Shown here: positions 22,064 through 33,589 of the stretch, one piece after another
How positions within the stretch are numbered: position 1 is the first letter of the stretch
Layout: each line of letters begins with the position of its first letter
NCBI GenBank assembly: GCA_019054805.1
Contig: JAHQIY010000001.1
Span: 8,446,501-8,510,500 of the forward strand
Direction of reading: 5' to 3'
Length of the DNA stretch: 64,000 nt
Source of the DNA: Brachionus manjavacas
Taxonomy: Eukaryota > Rotifera > Eurotatoria > Ploima > Brachionidae
Made by a program: the position numbers and the translations under genes
Notes under the pieces: model-generated
The model's input: the letters and a program-made list of their open reading frames with translations, nothing else
What the model was told of the DNA's origin: nothing
Database searches by the model: none

Positions 22064-24316
22064 CTATATTTTAATTAAATTTTTAAAGATAAAGACTAAA
22101 TTTTTGCTTTTAAAGATTTTAAAAGCAAACACTTTCCTTAAATTATCAAAATGAGAAAAGAATAAAATTTATGCCTATGTTTATAATTTAAAAATAAATT
22201 TATTTTAGTTCTTGAATTGTTAATTACCTTTTTGCTCATCTTGACAAAAAGATCATGTTCTATAATTTAATTAAGTTTTTATTTTTTAAATTCTATTACT
22301 TGTAATATTTTTATTTTTAGTAAGTAATTAAATGGCAAGAGATAAGCTAAATTTCTTAGTTAAACAAGATGACTCATCGATTTGAAAAAAAAATTCTAGT
22401 AAATGTCACGTGGATTTATAATGCTCGATTTTTGGAAAAAATATTATTTTAAAAAAATTTTGAATACATTTAAAAAACTCGTGTAATCCTCATTTAGAAT
22501 TTGAAATATTAACATGAATTGGCAACTAAGCAAAAAAAACCGCTATTTGAAATTTAATGTGCCATTTATAATTAAACATTTTGATATTTTTATTTTTAAT
22601 GGATCAAGTCTGTAAAATCTAATGAGCGAGAAAAACCTAAGAAAAATTTAACTATGATTAAAATTGTTCAAGCATAATTTCTAATTAATAATAAACTTGA
22701 AGAAGAAAATTTCAAGCAAGTATAACAAAATTTAATTCTCTTCAAAATAAAACAAAAAAGTCATGAATTCAAAACTCAAATTTGATCAATTAAACATTTG
22801 TAACCAATTTAAAATTTTTTTAAATTAATAATTTGAATGAATTTTTTCCTAAAAGATTAAAATTAAAATTATATTCAAAAACTAGTGACCATGTTTAAAA
22901 AATAATTAAATTTAAAACCTAAAATTGAAATTAATAAATATACTTTCAGGATCTAATAAACATAAAATCATTCAAGACTTTTTAAAAATTTTTAGTTTGT
23001 GATATAATATTTCCATTTTAATTATTAATTTTATTTTACCTCCTTCTTTACTATCATTAAATTTTTATTAATAATTTAGAAATATTAAAAAAAAAATAAT
23101 TAGAAAATTATCTAATGTTAATCTAAAAATAAAATAAGAAAAAATTTATTGGACGGAAATTAAAATCAAAATAGAAATATAAAAGCAAAAATAAAAGCTA
23201 ATTTGATTTAATTAAAATTAAAAAAAGTTTGATACGGCAATCGATTTTATTTATTAATAAATATTGTAGTCATAGAACAACAAAAGGCCTTCCAAATAGT
23301 GTCGAATCAATCAATTTTTCACAGTGATAATAATAAATACCAGGCTATCAAACAAGATATCCCAAACCTAATGTATCGTTTCCGTTACCTTTTTGAGCTA
23401 TGGCTCCGATCTGACACAGAGGTAACACCACGATTATTATCCAGCCGTAATCAATAATCCTTTTTTTTAAAACCATTTTTATACAAAATTTTTTCAAATT
23501 GTTCTCTTTATTAAATGAAAAATTTTTATAATTCTGTATCGATTTTTGAATTCTTCAAAAATCAATGAAATTAAAACATTCGAAGATAGGCTATTTTCTT
23601 TGATTTTCTTAGTATTAAATTATTAATGCTAAATTTATATATAAGTAATGATGCAACCCTGTTCTGTTTTCTAAAATCATTATCAAAATGAATAAGAAAT
23701 GAACACTTTAGTATACTTTGAAACTATAAAAATTAATCCTTTCAAAGAAATTTTTGAAAAATTTAAATGATTAACTTAATTAATTAACTTATTTGAAATA
23801 AAGTTGATGATTAAATTCAATAAAAATTTGAACAAATTTTGTTTATTTTTTTTTATTTATTTAAAAAATTCAAAATTAATTTTAAAATTAAAGATGCTTG
23901 ATTTTTTTTTCAGATCAAAATAATCTCAATGATTTTTTTCTAAATACAAAATACGGCTAAATTAATAATAACTAAGGCATTTTTTACAATTATAAAGGAA
24001 CTCTAGTATTTTTTTTTAATTTCTTTATGTATTTAAAAAAATCTTGAAATAAATTAGTTTTTGTTTATTAAATGAGTGTCAAAATCAAGATTTCTTCCCC
24101 TTGCTTGGCTACTGTAATTTTTATTAATAATTATTTTTTTACTAAAATATTGAACATTTTTCAATTTTAAAATTTTTGCAAAATAAAAATAATCTTCTTG
24201 TAAAATTGTCAATACGAATCTTTCGTGTTTTAAGTTCATGATTTTTCATTCAAATAAATCGCTAAATAAAGATTTAGCAACCAAACAATTTTTTTTCATT
24301 AATCAAAAACATTCTA
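22064..24316. other. intergenic, mostly featureless
   Basis: Strongly AT-rich. A GC-richer patch at about 23270-23460 with no open frame or RNA fold that I can name is the only oddity. A stretch near 23896-23945 (TCAGATCAAAATAATC) resembles 24530-24565 inside the right duplicated arm. Confidence 0.5.
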
Positions 24317-24819
24317 GATCTTTTAATTATAAAGCATAATATTAATCTTGAATTAAAGCATTCAAACGATGAAGATGATTTTTTTTATTTAGAGCATTAG
24401 TATTAGTATTAAAATTAGATAAAATCAAATTTGAGGATATTTTTTGGCTTTGGAAATAAAAAAAAAATTTTTAGGGTCAGTTATATTTCGATAAAAATTA
24501 TTTTTTAAACACACTTGATTTTTATTCTTCAGATCAAAATAATCCCAAGTATTCTTTTTATAAAAAAAATTATAAATAATAAATTAAAAAAAAAAGCGAA
24601 AAAATTAAAAAAAACAGAAATATGCTCCAAAGTCTTCCAAATGTCTCACTTGCATTCCTCTTTTTTTTCTATTCACATAAAAATATTAAAATTTTAAATC
24701 ATTTTGTGTGCATGTTGGGCTATCAGACAAAGGAAAGTATTGTTATTTAAATTTTAATTCAAGCTATTCGACCATTATTCATCTTTAAATGGTGCCATAT
24801 TTTATCTAATCAAGAGTGG

Positions 24820-24827
24820 TATAAATA
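24820..24827 (+). promoter_or_regulatory. TATA box of Leu-rich gene copy 2
   Basis: TATAAATA 73 bases before the ATG; the block from here to the start codon is conserved in both copies. Confidence 0.65.
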
Positions 24828-24900
24828 AAAGGGAAAAATTTAGTGCCTATAAAACATTAAACTAAAACAAGTGAAAAAAAAAGACAAGAATTGAACAAAA

Positions 24901-25980
24901 ATGAGAAATTTAGCTCAATTATTCAGTTTGATTGTGTGCATTGGTTTGATTAGCCAAAGTGTTGGTTTGTCATTAAATATCGACGGACCAAAGTCTAGAT
25001 CAAAAAGATTATTGGGTGGTTTGTTGTCAGGCTCTGGAAGTGCTAGTGCTTCTGGATCGCAATCAGGACTACTCGGAGGCTTATTGTCTGGATCTGGAAG
25101 TGGCTCAGGATCAGTGTCAGTTCAAGGATCTGGCAATTTGCTGGGCAATCTATTGGGAGGAGTAAATGGTCTATTGGATTCTGTTATTGGACTGGACCTG
25201 TCTAATTTACTTGACTTGGACGGTCTTTTGAACTTGGGAAATGTTTTGGATTCATTAGATTTGAGACAATTGAGTGATTTGGATTTGGCCATTGTTACAC
25301 CATTGAGAGATATCTTGGATTTGGTCAAATTGACAAACACTCTACCTAATAATGACGTCTTACACCTTGTCAACAATTTGTTGGAATTATTGAAAAATCA
25401 GCACTCAGTCGTATCTCCATTAGATAACTTGCATTCGTTGCTCAATATCGACTTAGACCATTTGTTGAACAATAGAATTTTGAATGAACTACGCAATTTG
25501 GTCTTTCAACTGAATCTACACAATGTGAACAATCTAGACGGATTGTTGAACGGTTTATTGAACGAACTAAATTTGGACATTCTTTCGCAAGCTGATTTGA
25601 ACATTGTCAACACGTTGAAGAATCTCTTGAGTCATGGATCGCTCAGCTCTGATTTAGTTCCCCAAGTGAAACACTTGCTTTCATCATTGGTTCATCTTGA
25701 TTTATTGAACAATTTGGACTCAATTGTTGACATTGATACACTTTTGATCAACATTAATTTATTGGATACCGCTCACTTGCCAGCTTTGATCGATCGAGTT
25801 AGATTCTTGTTGCACGACTTGAATGTTCAAAATTTGCCAGTCCTCAATGGATTTGCTCTGCTTTCTTTGCAAGATTTATTGGGAAACTCAAACCACTTTG
25901 ATGACTTAGTAGCACTTGGATGTGTTAAAGATTTGTTGAACAAAGTTGGATGCTTAGTGTGCTCTCTGGTTCATCATTAA
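24901..25980 (+). CDS. secreted Leu-rich repetitive protein, copy 2
   Basis: The protein is identical to copy 1 (13896-14975): signal peptide, RSKR processing site, Gly/Ser segments, a long Leu/Asn/Asp-rich amphipathic array and a three-cysteine C-terminus. At least one synonymous difference separates the coding sequences (Ser codon 25027-25029), and the upstream flanks differ at a few positions, for example near 24741 and 24785. The two loci are therefore true paralogous copies and not one locus read twice. An AATAAA polyadenylation signal is likely near 26060. Function unknown. Confidence 0.88.
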   Translation: MRNLAQLFSLIVCIGLISQSVGLSLNIDGPKSRSKRLLGGLLSGSGSASASGSQSGLLGGLLSGSGSGSGSVSVQGSGNLLGNLLGGVNGLLDSVIGLDLSNLLDLDGLLNLGNVLDSLDLRQLSDLDLAIVTPLRDILDLVKLTNTLPNNDVLHLVNNLLELLKNQHSVVSPLDNLHSLLNIDLDHLLNNRILNELRNLVFQLNLHNVNNLDGLLNGLLNELNLDILSQADLNIVNTLKNLLSHGSLSSDLVPQVKHLLSSLVHLDLLNNLDSIVDIDTLLININLLDTAHLPALIDRVRFLLHDLNVQNLPVLNGFALLSLQDLLGNSNHFDDLVALGCVKDLLNKVGCLVCSLVHH

Positions 25981-26418
25981 ATTCAAAAGGAACAATAAGC
26001 ATTTTAACATTTTATTTTAACTTTTAATTTATTTAGGATTTAAAAAATGTTTAATATAATAATAAACTATTAGATTCAAAATGATTTTCATTTTCAAATC
26101 CACTCAAATTTTTCATGATTGATTTGGTCAATAAAGTGCCAAAAAGCGTATATTCCACTAGCTCTTCCACTTTGGAGAAATTTTTTTAGAAATTTTAAAT
26201 TAATAGTCCCTTTATGTATTTTATCAAACATTGAAAATAATTCCAAAAATAATTATTTTGATTCTTAGCGTTCAGATTCAAATTCAGATTTTTTTTTATT
26301 AATAAAGCGAAAAAACTTTATATTTAGTTACTGAAAGTAGATTTATTTACATTTTAATATCTTCAAATTGTTCAATTTTGTAGATAATGTTGAATACAAC
26401 ATTTGATTATAAAATTTT

Positions 26419-26674
26419 TTTTATTTTTAATATAATTTACAGATCCAATTTTAGACTTTTAGAAAATAAGTTATTTGTTTTTAGTTTCTTATTATTTCCA
26501 AAATTCTAAATGATTCTTTTGTTCCATAAATTTATGGTTTTCAAATGGATTTTCTTGCTTTACTTTTGTACAGTTTTTGATAAAAGAAAATTAAAAAATT
26601 TTTTTTAGGTTATATTTTTATTCGAAAAAAATATGATAAATGGATTTATTTTGATTTGTTTATGTGATTCATAT
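26419..26674. other. spacer, nothing seen
   Basis: AT-rich DNA between the duplicated arm and the DRG2 stop codon. Confidence 0.5.
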
Positions 26675-29600
26675 TTATTTTGAAAGAATTTGAATAACGT
26701 CTTCATGATGCACTTGGTGAGTAAGACCTACTCTTTGGGGATTGAATTTTACACTTGTACCCTAAATTCAATTTAAAAAATAATTAAAAAATTAAATTAA
26801 TTTTGATTATTTCATATAATGCTCACCCAAACCAATGCATATTTGAAAGAGTCGACCATCGATCGATGAATAGAATGACACTTATTAATAAAATTTATTT
26901 AATTCTATAAAATTAATGAGTAATATCCTCATTTTAAATAAATCTTTGCCAATTATCTAAAAATAAGATTGGGGTTTTGAAATCCGTTTCAATCCGATCA
27001 TTCCAATTCAAAAAAACTTAAATTACTTTTTTGCCAAATGATAAAATTTAGTACTGAAATATCCTTAATTTTAAACATATCTGTTTAATGCGGAAAATTA
27101 GTTTGCAAAAAGCTCTCCGATCTTCTGCATTTTGCATGCCATCAAAAAATATTCTAATCAACTGGCTATTACTTTGCTGAGTTTTTGCAACTTTCGAACC
27201 TTTAACTTTCAAATTAATAAAGGCGGACTGACTCACGGTCTTACCACCGGCCAGCCTAACATTTTTGAATTTAATCTTTTTTATTATTTATCTAAAGATA
27301 AAGTAGCAAATTTATACACAAATTTTACCTAATATTATTTTTATATTTTAATGTTTACCAAATCATTTAAAGTACATGGATGTACTTTTTTCGAGCCTAA
27401 TAAGTTTGGTGAATTTTAATGTTTTTTTTTTTCTAAATTAACACTAGATGCAGCAGACGACTCATTTAGACAAGTTTTAAAAAAATTATATTCTTTTTCG
27501 TTTTGAAAAGATTTTTTTAATAAATAAATCATTTTTAAATAATACTGATTTTATCTTTTTCTTTGAAAAAGTTTTAACTCTGTTAAATTGCTTTAAAAAA
27601 AGACTTATTTACTTTATGAAAATATTAAATAACAGACAAAATATTCAATTTATTTTTATTATAGATAACTGCTAAAAGATAGCGTCGAGCACAAACAAGA
27701 TTGATCTGAAACAACTATCACAAGATTTAGTTCAATTTTCAAATTAACAAAGAAAATTAATTAAAATTAATTTTTTAATATATCTTTTTATACATATAAC
27801 TAAGAAATGCGAAATTAATTGAAGAAGTTAAGATGGGTACTAAGCGAATTTTGTTAGATAAAAATTTAAAAAAGTCAACCGCTAACGAAAAGTAATGCAG
27901 AAAATGAGCAACAACAATGAATTTAAACTTTCACTGTAAAACTAATAAATATTTTGTATTAAATTGTAACTTAGGCTATTTGCTTTTAAATTATTATACT
28001 TCATGTTCTATATTTATAGTTAATTTAGTAAGGTCTTATTCTAGGAAAGACAGCATACATTAAATTTCAAAAAAATTTAAAATCTTAAGCTCTTTTTAAT
28101 ATCTGATCAAAATTTTAAACAAAAATATTATTTTGATCAAATTTCAATTTTCAATTTTTGAGGCTTTTTCATTATAATTTCTGAAAAAAAAACTCGATTA
28201 AAACAAATTATAGCTCATTTTAATTATAATAAAATCCTCTAATGATTAAATAAATTACAAGTCATTAAATTTTTGTTTTTAAATTTAATGGTCAAAATTT
28301 TCTTTTTATCTTCTTTTTCTGACTCATTTAATTAAAGATTACTTACTAATGAATTCAAGTATTTTGCAATTTACTTAAATTAATTTTTTTTTTCCTTCGA
28401 TTTTAATTTAAAAAATTTAAGCCCTTAGATCAAAATACTTAATTTTTTAAATTTTAACAAAATTTAAATTTAAATTTTAACTTATTTTACCAAAATTTGG
28501 TTATTTTTGTCAATGTTGGTTTCTGTTTAGAAAAATCTCTATGGAATGTTTTTGCACATTATTGAACTATTTGGAAAATATAACTACTGTGTAAGGATTT
28601 TTTTAAACCAAGACTTACAAAAAGACAACGCTTTAAAATGGTTTTTGAATTTTTTTAATGTATAGGCAAAAATTTAAATAGAAAAGAGCCTTGCCCACTT
28701 CAATAAACTTACCACTGCTTCAATTGATGCTCCATTTCTCAAAATAATTCCTTCTACCAAGTCCGGTTTTTCTATTCAAATAAATTAAAATCATTTCTTA
28801 ATCTATTTAATTTCTGTCTTACGGCCTCGTTTTTTGGTGAAGACTTTTATCAAATTTAAATGTTCCCATATTTTTTCAATCAGATAATCAATGTTTAACC
28901 TCATATTGCAGCTAAGTAAATAATTATTTCACGTTGAATTTTTTTAATTTAATTTTGACTTATTTCACCTGATGACAACTGTATTCGGCATGCGGGCTAA
29001 ACGGTCCACTTCCTCGATTGAAATTTGATCAATTTTGTTGTACGCCTTTTGGAAAAAAATTATTGAAAATTTAATAAAATTTTGTAATTTACATATAAAC
29101 ATGGCATGTACATTCTATTTCCTACAACCACGTCAATAAATTCATCAGCATTACAGTCTTCTCGAAAGAGAACTTCTCCATTGTAGATTTCTAAGAAATT
29201 TCTAATAAGTTCAAATTAATTCCTAGTTGACATTATTTTACTATATTCGGATAAAATAGATTGAGCCAATTTTTCGTCCATTTTGGTCAATGGAACCATT
29301 GAATTTATGGTAAGACCTCCTGTCTTTCGTTGCTTGAAATATATTTTGGGCTTTTTCTTATTCAAACGAATTCCCACAGCCTCCAGCTCTTGTTCTAAAA
29401 GCTTTTTCTGAATTTCACCTTTGGTTGCATCCAACATCATCAAAACCATATCTGCGGTTCTAGCCACAGCAATTACTTGTCGGCCACGACCTTTTCCTTG
29501 TGCAGCACCTTCAATAATACCAGGCAAATCGAGAAGTTGAATTTCAGCACCCTCATATCTAATTACTCCCGGGACACAAGTCAAAGTTGTAAATTCATAG

Positions 29601-29983
29601 GCTTTAAAAATGATTAAGGCTTAAATTTTAGATTAGAAAAAAAAATTACCGGCTACTGCACTTTCAGTGTTAGTTACTGTGCTTAAAAATGTTGATTTAC
29701 CAACAGAAGGGAAGCCAATTAGAGCGACACGTGCATCCCCTGATTTCATTACATCAAAACCTTCTCCTTTACCACCAGATTTTCCGGTAGGCTCCAGTAG
29801 TTGGGCTCTGTACCTGGCTAGTTTAGCCTTTAACAAACCCAAGTGATGTTCAGTAGCTTTTAAAAATTTTCTTTTTAGTTTATTCCATTTTCAAAAACAT
29901 GACTAAAGAAATTTTTTACCCTTATTTTTTTGAGTTCGATTAATTTCATGTTCGATTTCAGAAATTCGCTCCAAAATACCCAT
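26675..29983 (-). CDS. DRG2: DRG2, developmentally regulated GTP-binding protein
   Basis: Nine exons: 29920-29983, 29650-29856, 29242-29601, 29093-29190, 28969-29045, 28823-28911, 28713-28771, 26827-26880, 26675-26761. Total 1095 nt, 364 aa, the same length as human DRG2. An Obg-related GTPase that associates with translating ribosomes together with a DFRP2-type partner. G1 is GFPSVGKST, the G3 region is [16 protein letters not shown], and G4 is NKID. The N-terminus ([14 protein letters not shown]) and the C-terminal TGS-like tail (NPQRVGLTH ... HEDVIQI) favour DRG2 over DRG1. The 1.8-kb intron 7 contains a degraded MITE (about 26971-27260). The start ATG at 29983 fits the family N-terminus exactly. 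Confidence 0.97.
26971..27260. mobile_element. degraded MITE of the GGGGTT-GTGAAGTTC family, in DRG2 intron
   Basis: The left end GGGGTTTTGAAATCCGTTTC resembles the ends of the copies at 44831 and 49027. The interior TCTGCATTTTGCATGCCATC and TTGCTGAGTTTTTGC blocks match those copies. The right end is not recognisable, so this copy is older or truncated. Confidence 0.55.
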
Positions 29984-30958
29984 TTTCACAAGGAATTAAT
30001 TGTGTTTCGTCGGAAAAAAATTTTCTTTCAATAAAAGTAGCAATATTATTTTCATTAATGTATAGAAAATTTTTAGTTAAAATTTTAAGTTTTTTAACTG
30101 AAAGTTTTGCATCATTCGACTTCAATGTAAAGAAATTTTTATGTTGAATAAAATATTTAATATTGATTAATAATGGTTAATTTTAGGCTGCAAAGACTTT
30201 AAAAAAGTGGCTTTGATTAGTATGGTTTTGATAGAATTAGCTTATAAAATTTAATTTCGAATTTCAACGAAATTCATTATTTTATAAAGTAAAATAAATT
30301 AATGGCAATGTGAAAACTTACATTTACATTTATTTTTAAAAAAATCATAAATTTAAATCCAAAAAAAGATAAACTAATTTTGATATTTTTTTAATAATTT
30401 TTTTTAATTTTTTTAAAATTTGTGCATCGAAATTAATTTATTAAATCAAAAAATTTATTAATTAATTCATTAATTTTTATCCCACTTTTTTATGTTTTTA
30501 GCAAGTTTTCGCATTGTCTAAATTTATTTATTGATTAATTTTGACAATGTTAAAAAATTTATTTGTGTTCACTAAACTTAAAAATTTATTCAATTAAAGA
30601 ATTAGTTATTTTTAAAAAATTATCGATTAATAATCTATTTTATTCAATATTTCTTCGAAATTTTTTACATTAATGGTCAAATAGTGATTATACTCAATTT
30701 TTGTTCAATTTTTATTTATGCTGATCATGAAGTTTTTAGAAGAATAATCAATTCTTGATTTTATGCTCTGAGTTTCTAGTTTTCATAAGTTCATACTCTC
30801 AATTTCATATTTAATATTCTTAATCCAAAATAAATTAAATTTACCTTGAAAAAAGAGACTAATAAAACAAAAAGCTTTTGTTAAAAATAAAAATTTAATT
30901 ACATTTAGTTGCATTATAAATTGGTGGTAGAAAAGAATAAATATCAATTATTCAAAAA
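29984..30958. other. spacer between DRG2 and first WAP gene
   Basis: Very AT-rich. It probably holds the divergent promoters of DRG2 (minus) and the WAP gene (plus), but no specific element is clear. Confidence 0.45.
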
Positions 30959-31496
30959 ATGAATCAAATTTTAAAATTATCAATCATTCTAGTCATATCA
31001 ACAATTTTGGTTTCAGGTCAATTTTTTTAAAATTTTCTTTAAATATAAATTTAAAATTTATTTAATTTTATTTATTATTTAAGGCCAAAAGCCAGGTAGC
31101 TGCCCACCTCCACCTGATTTTGGAATATGTGTTGAAGCTTGCTCTCATGACTTCAGTTGTCCAGAAAACTTAAAATGCGTAAATTAGATCTTTAAATGAG
31201 ACAATTCTTGGATTAATCTTAAATACTTAGTGTTCAAATGGATGCGGACACGTTTGCCAAGCACCAGTCTCGGATGAAATATTGGAACCTATAAAAGAAA
31301 TAAAATCATGCCCAGAATACGAATCAAATTTGGTTGGTCTCTGCGTCATTACCGAAAAAAGTTGTTGGGATGATTCAATGTGTCAGCCTAATCAAAAATG
31401 TTGCAGAAAAGGTTGTGGTAGAGAATGCATTGGTAAGTAGTTATTATCTAGCTAAACAAATATTATGAATTAAATGGTGATTATTTAGATGTCTAA
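30959..31496 (+). CDS. secreted protein with two WAP domains
   Basis: Exons 30959-31016, 31084-31178, 31231-31432 and a tiny last exon 31489-31496. If the last donor is not used, translation stops at 31440 (CIGK versus CIDV ending). Signal peptide at residues 1-20 ([15 protein letters not shown]). WAP domain 1 (from [11 protein letters not shown] to CGHVC) and domain 2 (from SCPEY to CGREC) each show all eight cysteines that make four disulphides. WAP (four-disulphide core) proteins are extracellular protease inhibitors or antimicrobials; the inhibitory loop here is not diagnostic. In domain 1 a phase-0 intron separates the two adjacent cysteines, as in the related genes at 42-44.5 kb; domain 2 lacks that intron. 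Confidence 0.85.
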
Positions 31497-31799
31497 TAAT
31501 ATGGTTAAATTTCTATTATTTCTTCAAAATTATGAACTATGGATCAAATATTTTGATTGAGAATAAAATGTCTAATTAAAGTAAATTTTTTATTAAGTTT
31601 TAAAAACTTCCTTAAAAGCATACCAAAAATTTCTAATGAACACAAGTAAAATTTTATCTATTTAAAAGAAATGCATTGAATCAATTTTGAAACTGATTTT
31701 AAAAATTTAATTTTAAAAAATTGAAATTAAAAATTTATTGAGCTGAAATTATAATTAAATCGATGAAATCAAAACTAGATGAAAAATGGAAATTGATTA

Positions 31800-32070
31800 A
31801 GCCATCAGATATTATATGTTCGATTCTAGATCCTTGATTTAAATGTTTATCAAAAGATGATATCATAAGATTATGTATCAAGAGACTTTCAATAAACTTT
31901 AATTACTAACAGTTTCAAATCGACTTTTGGGTCGAGTGAGAGATATACCAGGGCAGAGTTGAGCCATTCTGTTCCTATGAACGTTAGACTTTTGGGAGAA
32001 TTTAGATAAAGTTTTGAATAAAGATATATCGAATATCTAACTCCATTTTGTGATTGCTACTTAAGATTTT
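31800..32070 (+). mobile_element. LINE fragment (C-terminal region), weak
   Basis: The stretch ATCGACTTTTGGGTCGAGTG and the frame reading FNKL.LLTVSNRLLG resemble the FNKLKFLPVSNRLFEL block of the LINE at 16.1-17.1 kb. Stops interrupt it. Similarity is short, so the call is tentative. Confidence 0.4.
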
Positions 32071-32352
32071 TTTCTTTTTTTTCCTTAACATACAAAGATT
32101 CAATTAAAAAATTATATCCTTACCCAGAGAAAAGTCTCCACCGGTGTTGGACTGCTCATTCTAATTTCTTGTTTGGTTTGATTGGGTTGGAGTTTTGAAG
32201 AAAAACAAGCAAAGAACACAAAAAAAATTATAATTATCAAATTAAAAAAAAATTAACTTTTCAAAATTGATCTTCCTTTTTATATAAATTTTATAACATT
32301 TATTCAAAAGAACTTCTTATTTCATTTATTCTTATTTTTTTCCTGAAGCTAC

Positions 32353-32433
32353 TTTATTTTTCAGTATATCCGATATACTGAAAAATAAAATAAAATTAAG
32401 ATTAAAAAGAGGCTCTTTTTAATCTTAATTTTA
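32353..32433. repeat. two back-to-back perfect hairpins
   Basis: Hairpin 1: arm TTTATTTTTCAGTATATC (32353-32370), one-base spacer, exact reverse complement 32372-32389. Hairpin 2: 21-bp arm 32391-32411, one-base spacer, exact reverse complement 32413-32433. One base separates the two structures. Confidence 0.88.
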
Positions 32434-32619
32434 TTTAACTATTTTCACTTTATTATTTTGATTTTTCTTTGATTTTGTTTTGATTTTATTTTTTTTTTGA
32501 TTTTTTTATATTTTATTCTGAAGGTCTTAACCTTATATTTTATTTTTTAATTTAACTAATGTACTTTTATTTAAAATATTTAAGTTGAAATGTTCGCAAC
32601 TGATTCTGTGTACACATTT

Positions 32620-33105
32620 TAGGGCTAGTAGAACTGTTCTGATATTCAAACCGATTTCAGAACCCGTTTCATTTACAAGCAGATTCTAAAACCGGTTTAA
32701 AACAGGTTCAACTGTTTTTTTTTTGAAGTATTTTAAAGATTGGGAATTTCATAAAAACCTTCCAAAAATTAAAGATTCTTTTATTAATTAAAGTTGACAA
32801 AATTAAGCATTATAAACGTTGATGATGATACACAGTATGTTTTATTAAGTTAATAGAAAAAAATATTCATTTAATTCATACAGAAGATATCAATGATCGA
32901 ATAAAATATCAATATTTTGAGATGTATTTCTAACATCTATGAGCAAATATAATTATTAATTTTTTTCAGAAAAAAATTTTTCAAAAATTAAACCAGTTTT
33001 AAAACCGGTTTGGAAATATTGGATCAACCTGGTTATATATTGTCTTTAAAAGAAGGTTTTAAACGGTTTTAAACGAACCGGTTTAAATATGGAACCGGTT
33101 ATAAA
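32620..33105. mobile_element. hAT-type MITE, one end only
   Basis: The left end TAGGGCTAGTAGAACTG matches the terminus of the complete element at 33931, and the interior carries the same AAACCGGTTT motifs. No right terminus follows, so the copy is truncated or its end has decayed. Confidence 0.6.
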
Positions 33106-33286
33106 ATGTGCTTGACGTATGCTCAGTTGATCAGCTCGAAACTTACTTTGACCAGTTTGACAAGATGGTGCTTTCTTTTAAAAACGAGAATCGCATGCTC
33201 AGAAACGAGCTTAGCAAAAAATTTTTTGATTAAAAAAACAAATTGTCACATATGTCCAGAACACGCTTTGTTTTAAAAAAATGCTC

Positions 33287-33448
33287 ATGAGCCAATTTAT
33301 GTCGGTGCTAAAGCAAGCCAATTTGAACAAATTGGAGAGTGTCGAGGACCAACTCGACCATCACAGCTGTGCCAAAGTTACCAGAATGTTGCAAAATATT
33401 CAAAGAGCGAATGAGTCTTTAATCAAATCAGTTATAACAATGCTTTAA
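33287..33448 (+). other. small open frame, 53 codons, possibly a gene fragment
   Basis: Starts MSQFMSVLKQANLNKLESVE and ends in a stop at 33446-33448. Codon use and the helical, charged composition look more coding-like than the surroundings. An adjacent upstream stretch in another register (KNENRMLRNELSKK) is similar in character. No family is recognised with confidence. It may be a captured or dead gene piece in the transposon island. Confidence 0.3.
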
Positions 33449-33589
33449 CAAAGTATTAATCGAATTCGAACAATGCACATATTTCGAACGAGTAAGATGA
33501 TATTTGCAAACAGTTGGACATCATTTTTTCATATGGATTTTTTAAATAACTCTAAATAAAGAAATGGTTTATTTTTAATAAAGAAAAGA

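Larger units (their letters stand above)
24317..26418. repeat. right arm of 2.1-kb inverted duplication
   Basis: Reverse-complement partner of 13462-15560. The arms are separated by about 8.8 kb holding the LINE and SLC22 gene, so the genes point away from each other. Confidence 0.92.

Noticed and set aside
13462-26418. Inverted duplication as an assembly or sequencing mirror artefact
   Set aside because: The arms differ at a synonymous Ser codon and at several flank positions and have sharp, different boundaries, so they are distinct copies. Long reads would still be the final test.
29216-29241. DRG2 exon ending in KIMSTRN and stop
   Set aside because: A donor at 29242/29241 joined to 29190 gives [14 protein letters not shown], matching DRG2, so the stop is intronic.
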